Shown in pieces: positions 59,959 to 64,000 of a stretch of 64,000 bases of DNA. Both the position numbers and the translations under genes were made by a program. Under the pieces are notes generated by a model. It was not told the origin of the DNA. It saw only the letters and a list, made by a program, of their open reading frames with translations, and ran no database searches. How positions within the stretch are numbered: position 1 is the stretch's first letter; each line of letters starts with the position of its first letter. This DNA is from Microbispora rosea subsp. aerata (lineage in GTDB: Bacteria > Actinomycetota > Actinomycetes > Streptosporangiales > Streptosporangiaceae). The stretch spans positions 1-64,000 of the forward strand of contig NZ_BMPY01000023.1 of the NCBI RefSeq assembly GCF_014647835.1. Reading direction: 5' to 3'.

Positions 59959-60270
59959 GTGAGCATGCCTGAACGAGCCTTCCCGCCGGGGGAAGGGCCC
60001 GCGACCAAGGTCAGCGTCTCCTTGCGGGCCGGCAATATCCGCGCGATCAGGGAACGTGTCGGCGCGCGTGGGTTCTCGGCCTACGTCGATGCCGCCGTGG
60101 AGCGGCAGATCGAGCGGGACCTGCTGGAGGAGGCCCTGCAGGCGAACGAGAAAGAAAGCGGGCCCATCCCGCGGCATCTTCGTGATGAGGCCGAGCAGTT
60201 GTTCCGTAGCGTGAAGTCCGCTCCGGAGCTGCAGGAGGAGCGTGGATGGCACGCGCCCGAAGCAAGCTGA
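59959..60270 (+). CDS. VapB-type antitoxin (ribbon-helix-helix-like)
   Basis: 103 residues from GTG 59959; ATG 59965 is the alternative. Residues ~15-50 (ATKVSVSLRAGNIRAIRERVGARGFSAYVDAAVERQIERD) fit a ribbon-helix-helix DNA-binding unit: a short strand followed by two helices. The C-terminal half (LLEEALQANEKESGPIPRHLRDEAEQLFRS) is the acidic, flexible part that would wrap the toxin. It overlaps the PIN gene by 25 bases, typical of toxin-antitoxin pairs. Confidence 0.82.
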   Translation: MSMPERAFPPGEGPATKVSVSLRAGNIRAIRERVGARGFSAYVDAAVERQIERDLLEEALQANEKESGPIPRHLRDEAEQLFRSVKSAPELQEERGWHAPEAS

Positions 60271-60662
60271 GCGCGGGGACGGTCATCCTCGACTCCGAGG
60301 GACTCTCGAAGTGGTGTGCGGCCGACCAGCGGGTGACAGCGATCGTCCGTGAGGCGCAGAACAACGACTTTCGTGTCGCCATCAGTGCTCTGACGCCTAT
60401 CGAGGCCTTTGACGGCCGGGTGGCGAACGATCGGTTGCGCTGGCACCTGTCCCGCCTGCGTGTCGAGCCGGTGACCGAGGACGTTTCCATCCACGCGCTG
60501 GACCTGCTCCGTCAGAGCGGTCTTCACGGCCATAAATACGCGATCGACGCCGTCGTGGCCGCCACGGCTCTTCGCTCCACCCGCCCCGTCATCGTCCTCA
60601 CCTCGGACGAGGACGACATGAGCAAGCTCTGCGGTAAGACGGTCCGCCTCGTACGCGTGTAG
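60246..60662 (+). CDS. PIN-domain ribonuclease toxin (VapC-like)
   Basis: 138 residues from ATG 60246 with GGAGGAGCG upstream. The acidic PIN residues are in place: D16 in VILDSEGLSKW, E53 in LTPIEAFDG, D101 in AIDAVVAATAL and D121 in VLTSDEDDM. These hold the metal ions that cut RNA. VapC toxins usually cleave initiator tRNA or rRNA when free of antitoxin. It is cotranslated with the antitoxin. Confidence 0.88.
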   Translation: MARARSKLSAGTVILDSEGLSKWCAADQRVTAIVREAQNNDFRVAISALTPIEAFDGRVANDRLRWHLSRLRVEPVTEDVSIHALDLLRQSGLHGHKYAIDAVVAATALRSTRPVIVLTSDEDDMSKLCGKTVRLVRV

Positions 60663-60727
60663 GCGCTGTCACCCCGGCGATGCTGGCCGGGGCGGTATGG
60701 ACGCGATTCCCATCGGCCCGGCGAGGC

Positions 60728-62944
60728 TTATCGGCCGGTGGGCTGGCTGACCGCCGGGAAGCCTTCGTCGGGGAAGGCGGTGGTGGTGCCGGGCAGGACG
60801 ACCTGGTCGCCTTCGGAAAGCCCGTCAATGATCTCCACGTAGGTGTCGCCGCGCACGCCGACCTTGACCGTCCGCCGCACCTGCGTCCCGCCGTCGGCCA
60901 CCGTGACCACGGCCGTGCCGTCGCCCTGGGCGCGCACGGCCTGCGAAGGCACGTAGAGCGCGTCGGCCGCCTCCTCGGTCGTCACCCGTACGGTGGCACT
61001 CTGCCCCAGCAACATGCGCGCCGGGCGGTTCTTCAGGTCGATCGTCACCCCATAACGAACGAGCCGGTTGGAAGTGGTCGGGGTGGGATCGATGTGGACG
61101 ACTGTTCCCGCGTACTCCTTCCCCGGTTCCGTGGACAGCGTCACGGTCGCCGCCTGGCCGACCTTGAGGAAACGGATGTCCGACTCGGTGAACAGCGCCT
61201 GCACCTGGAGGGCGTCGAGATCGCCGAGAGTGATGAACGTCCCCGAGGTGTAGCGGGAGCCGGTGGTCCCCGCCACGGACAGGATCGTGCCGTCAGCCGG
61301 GGCCTTGATCTTCACGCCGTCGAGGGCCTTCTCGGCCTCGGCCAGTTCGGTCGTCGCCTGGCTGACCTGGGCCTCGGCCTGCGCCTCGGTGAGCCGGGCG
61401 CCGCCGCCCTGGCCACCTAGACCACCCCGGCTACCTTGGCCGCCCTGGCTCGCCTGACCGCGCCGGCCGCCGCCGAAGCCCGTACGCCCCGCCGCGCCGC
61501 CGCCCTGTCCTCGCGTGCCTTGTCCTTGTGTGCCCTGTCCCTGGCCGCCTTGGCCCGGCGTACAGGCGGGGGAGGAGCCGCTGGGCGAAGGGCTCGGCGT
61601 GGCGGACGGCTGTGGCGCGGGCACGGTGGGCAGGGCCGAAACGGTGACCACCGGGTCCGGTGCGGTCGCGCCGCCGTCCGTGGGGTCCGGCCGGTGCGTC
61701 CCGGACGGCTTCGGGCGCGGGTGGTGATGTCGCCGTGGCGTACGGGTCCGGGTGGCTGTGGGCTCCGGGCTGGGCTCCGGAGCCGGCGTGGCACTCGGCT
61801 CCGGGCTGGGAGCGGGACTCGGCTCGGGCGCGGGACCGTCGTGGTCGCCACCCTGGTAGCCGGTCGTGTGCGCAACGAGCCGCACGTCCGCCGCGATCGC
61901 ATTGGTGCTCGCCCCGATCGTGGACCAAGCCGCCGGCTGGGCGGCCCGCTGCGCGGACGACCGCGGCGAAGAGGACGAAGACGACGAGGCGGACCGCGAC
62001 GAGGACGATCCCGTAAACGGCCGTTCCGTCGCCAGCGCGGACGATCGTCTGGGCGGTCGCTCCGACGTCGGCGCGGACGACCCTGTGGACGGCCGTTCCG
62101 ATGTCAGCAGGGACGCCCCCGTGGACGGTCGCCCGGACGTCGGCGCGGACGGCCGTGTGGACGGCTGCGCGGACGGACGCACGGAGGGAGTCGGACAGGT
62201 GACCGGCCCGCTGCCGCCTATTGCCCCAGTTCCCGCACCAGCTCCGCTCGCTGTACCCGCACCAGCTCCGCTCGCTGTACCCGCACCTGTGCCCGTGCCA
62301 GCGCCGCCAGTGCCGTTCGCGTTACCCGCACCAGCTCCGCTCGCGGTGCCCGTGCCGGCCCCGTTCGCACTGCCCACGCCGGTTCGTGAGCCCGTCGTCC
62401 CGCTGGGGGTTCCGGTCCCGCCCGTGCTGCCTCGGCCGGTGCCGCCGGCGGACGCCCCAGTCCCGGTTCCCGCGCCGGGGCCGCTCTGGGTTCCTGTTCC
62501 GATGCCGGGTCCGCCGGTGGACGCGCGGGCTCCCGAGCCGCCCGCGCTCGGTGCGGCTCCGCCCGTGGTGGCGGTGCCGTTCTTGACGTTCTCGAGGGTC
62601 TCCCGGGCGGCGGCGAGGGCGGCCTTGGCGGCCTCGTAGTTCTCCCTGGCGATGGTGTCGTCGATACGGGCGAGGACCTTGCCACGGCGGACCTTCTGGC
62701 CCACCGTGACGTACACCTTCTCGACCATGCCCTCGGCTCCGAACGCGAGATCGCGCACGCCGGTGTCGACCGTGTTGCCGGCGGCCGAGACGTACGACGT
62801 GACCGTGCCCCGCCTGACCGAGGCGAGCGCTACCCGGCCGGCTACGGAGGTGTCGCCGCCACCGGCGGAGATCACGGCGACGCTCGCGATGACGATCCCC
62901 GCCAGCGCGAGCCCTCCGACGCGAAGTGGAGTGCTCGATCTCAT
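60728..62944 (-). CDS. HlyD/MacA-type membrane-fusion adaptor with a giant low-complexity insert
   Basis: 738 residues; usual length of such adaptors is ~350-450. An N-terminal membrane anchor (GLALAGIVIASVAVIS) is followed by the first half of the lipoyl domain and hairpin helix (GMVEKVYVTVGQKVRRGKVLARIDDTIARENYEAAKAALAAARETLENV, to ~120). Residues ~122-516 are low complexity: Gly/Ala/Thr-rich, then Pro/Ser/Thr/Arg repeats (RPSTGSSAPTSERP), a Ser run, a short non-repetitive island (AAWSTIGASTNAIAADVRLVAHTTGYQ, ~338-364), Pro/Ser/Glu repeats, and Gly/Gln repeats. Then the returning helix (LTEAQAEAQVSQATTELAEAEKALDGV), second lipoyl half (KIKAPADGTI) and beta-barrel domains follow. Works with an ABC or RND exporter outside the window. 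Confidence 0.88.
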   Translation of the reverse strand: MRSSTPLRVGGLALAGIVIASVAVISAGGGDTSVAGRVALASVRRGTVTSYVSAAGNTVDTGVRDLAFGAEGMVEKVYVTVGQKVRRGKVLARIDDTIARENYEAAKAALAAARETLENVKNGTATTGGAAPSAGGSGARASTGGPGIGTGTQSGPGAGTGTGASAGGTGRGSTGGTGTPSGTTGSRTGVGSANGAGTGTASGAGAGNANGTGGAGTGTGAGTASGAGAGTASGAGAGTGAIGGSGPVTCPTPSVRPSAQPSTRPSAPTSGRPSTGASLLTSERPSTGSSAPTSERPPRRSSALATERPFTGSSSSRSASSSSSSSPRSSAQRAAQPAAWSTIGASTNAIAADVRLVAHTTGYQGGDHDGPAPEPSPAPSPEPSATPAPEPSPEPTATRTRTPRRHHHPRPKPSGTHRPDPTDGGATAPDPVVTVSALPTVPAPQPSATPSPSPSGSSPACTPGQGGQGQGTQGQGTRGQGGGAAGRTGFGGGRRGQASQGGQGSRGGLGGQGGGARLTEAQAEAQVSQATTELAEAEKALDGVKIKAPADGTILSVAGTTGSRYTSGTFITLGDLDALQVQALFTESDIRFLKVGQAATVTLSTEPGKEYAGTVVHIDPTPTTSNRLVRYGVTIDLKNRPARMLLGQSATVRVTTEEAADALYVPSQAVRAQGDGTAVVTVADGGTQVRRTVKVGVRGDTYVEIIDGLSEGDQVVLPGTTTAFPDEGFPAVSQPTGR

Positions 62945-63088
62945 GCGGCCATCCTGCTGACGTCACGTGACCGGTGGCTTGGCCGTACCTGAGAGTTGTC
63001 TGTGGATGCGGGGCCGGGCGCGGACTGTCAGCAAACCCTCAGCATGGGTCGAGGTTGCCCGCAGCGGGGTTTGCCATGGTTCATCGTC

Positions 63089-64000
63089 GTGAAGCTGTCG
63101 ACGAAGCGCCGGACGCTGATCATCAACGGTGTCCTGGTGGTACTGCTGCTCGGCGGGATCGCGGCGGCCTGGGCGTCCGTGGGAGGCGGCTCCTCGGAGA
63201 ACGGCGCCGCGCCGCTGACGACTCGCGTGACCCGCGGGACCGTGCTCGCCTCGGTGTCGGCCTCCGGTTCCGTGGAGAGCGCCCGGACGCGCGCCCTCGA
63301 CTTCGGTACGAGCGGCACCGTGGAGTCCGTACTGGTCGAGACCGGCGACCGGGTCAAGAAGGGGCAGGTGCTCGCGCGCATCGACGACACGGCCGCCCGG
63401 GAGAGCCTGGAGGCGGCCAAGGCGAGCCTGGACGCCGCCGAGGAGGCCGACACGACGACCGCCGCGGGCTACTCGCAGTACATCAACGCGAGGAACGCCT
63501 ACCGGTCGGCGAAGCGGGCCTTGGCGGGCACCGTGATCAAGGCGCCGTTCGCCGGGATCGTCACCGCGGTCAACGGAACCGTGGGCGGCTCCTCGGGCGG
63601 GTCGGGGGGATCCGGCGGGTCCTCCCAAGGCGGCCTGGGGCGGTCGCAGAGCGGGTCCGCGGCGTCGAGCGGGTCCGGCGGGTTCATCGAGATCGCCGAC
63701 CCCGCCCGCCTGCGGATCATCGGGAACTTCACCGAGGCCGACGTGAGCAAAATCAAGGTCGGCCAGGCGGCGACCGTGTCCTTCGACGCCCTCCCGGGGG
63801 TCGTCGCCACCGGCAAGGTGACGGTGATCGACCCGCAGCCGCAGACGAACAACAACGTCGTCCAGTACGCCGTGACGATCTCGCTGACCGACGTGCCGTC
63901 CACCGTACGGCTCGGCCAGACGGCCACGGTGCAGGTGATCGTGGGCAAGGCCGACGACGTGCTGACGGTGGCGTCCTCGGCGGTCACCACGGCGGGCGGC
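63089..64000 (+). CDS. Second membrane-fusion adaptor (HlyD/MacA type), N-terminal part
   Basis: 304 residues from GTG 63089, open to the window end. An N-terminal helix (LIINGVLVVLLLGGIAAAWASVG) is followed by VTRGTVLASVSASGSVESART, the lipoyl first half SGTVESVLVETGDRVKKGQVLARIDD, a short hairpin (AARESLEAAKASLDAAEEAD..YINARNAYRSAKRAL), the second half TVIKAPFAGIVTAVNGTVG, then a ~35-residue Gly/Ser insert, and the barrel IEIADPARLRIIGNFTEADVSKIKVGQAATVSFDA. It diverges from the other adaptor with 144 bases between. A MacB-like permease and ATPase probably follow beyond the window. Confidence 0.88.
   Translation, partial: MKLSTKRRTLIINGVLVVLLLGGIAAAWASVGGGSSENGAAPLTTRVTRGTVLASVSASGSVESARTRALDFGTSGTVESVLVETGDRVKKGQVLARIDDTAARESLEAAKASLDAAEEADTTTAAGYSQYINARNAYRSAKRALAGTVIKAPFAGIVTAVNGTVGGSSGGSGGSGGSSQGGLGRSQSGSAASSGSGGFIEIADPARLRIIGNFTEADVSKIKVGQAATVSFDALPGVVATGKVTVIDPQPQTNNNVVQYAVTISLTDVPSTVRLGQTATVQVIVGKADDVLTVASSAVTTAGG

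Noticed and set aside
61436..62389. Plus-strand frames inside the adaptor gene
   Set aside because: Low-complexity readings antisense to the Pro/Ser/Gly repeats of the real minus-strand protein.

Overview
The window is high-GC, GC3-biased DNA from an actinomycete. Gene content and protein style point to the Streptosporangiaceae (Nonomuraea/Streptosporangium-like). Supporting signs are frequent GTG and TTG starts, probable leaderless genes, a SepF-like protein, DUF3263, DUF3027, DUF2530 and DUF1707 proteins, bacterial XPB, and a CIRCE-controlled groEL next to a cold-shock gene and a thrC/MoaD-like pair. The genus is an inference from the sequence alone.

Layout. 1-350: 3' end of a 23S rRNA, 5S rRNA and a terminator. 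350-1740: a gene-poor, repeat-bearing region. 1739-9600: sepF-like, a membrane protein, argS, plsX with a DUF1707 gene, an Ala-rich secreted protein, and a 56-residue remnant-like gene behind a candidate LexA box. 9600-11900: a PEBP protein and a Wzm/Wzt-type polysaccharide ABC exporter. 12280-18014: a complete five-gene oligopeptide ABC importer. 18025-22851: a SAM hydrolase-like gene and otsB/otsA with an MFS gene. 22955-28300: an ECF sigma factor, a SAM-I riboswitch followed by thrC and a MoaD/ThiS-like carrier, a cold-shock gene, a mosaic repeat cluster, and groEL with two CIRCE operators. 28374-36392: GNAT plus HelD-like helicase, then a three-gene XPB locus. 36578-45404: a two-part cold-shock protein, MFS, DUF3027 with a sacsin-like GHKL ATPase, a purine permease, and an AraC/VOC pair. 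45561-53566: small regulator-plus-effector cassettes (MarR/MFS, PadR/monooxygenase, TetR/MFS/SDR), each with a visible candidate operator. 53684-59450: a membrane-anchored propeller-like protein, a CBS protein, a frameshifted gene, an LhgO-like oxidase behind a candidate LexA box, and a two-component system. 59589-64000: a small membrane protein, a VapBC-like pair, and two divergent membrane-fusion adaptors, the second running off the window.

The most unusual items are: a seven-copy 21-bp (seven-residue) tandem repeat between HAMP and the phospho-His helix of the sensor kinase; an HlyD-type adaptor whose hairpin carries about 395 residues of low-complexity sequence; a 166-bp inverted copy of an internal piece of the sacsin-like gene lying 3.7 kb upstream of the original; an XPB / prion-like membrane protein / helicase-associated-WYL operon; two candidate SOS boxes in front of unusual genes; and a 48-bp exact repeat inside the csp-groEL spacer. 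I saw no CRISPR array, insertion sequence, prophage or tRNA gene.
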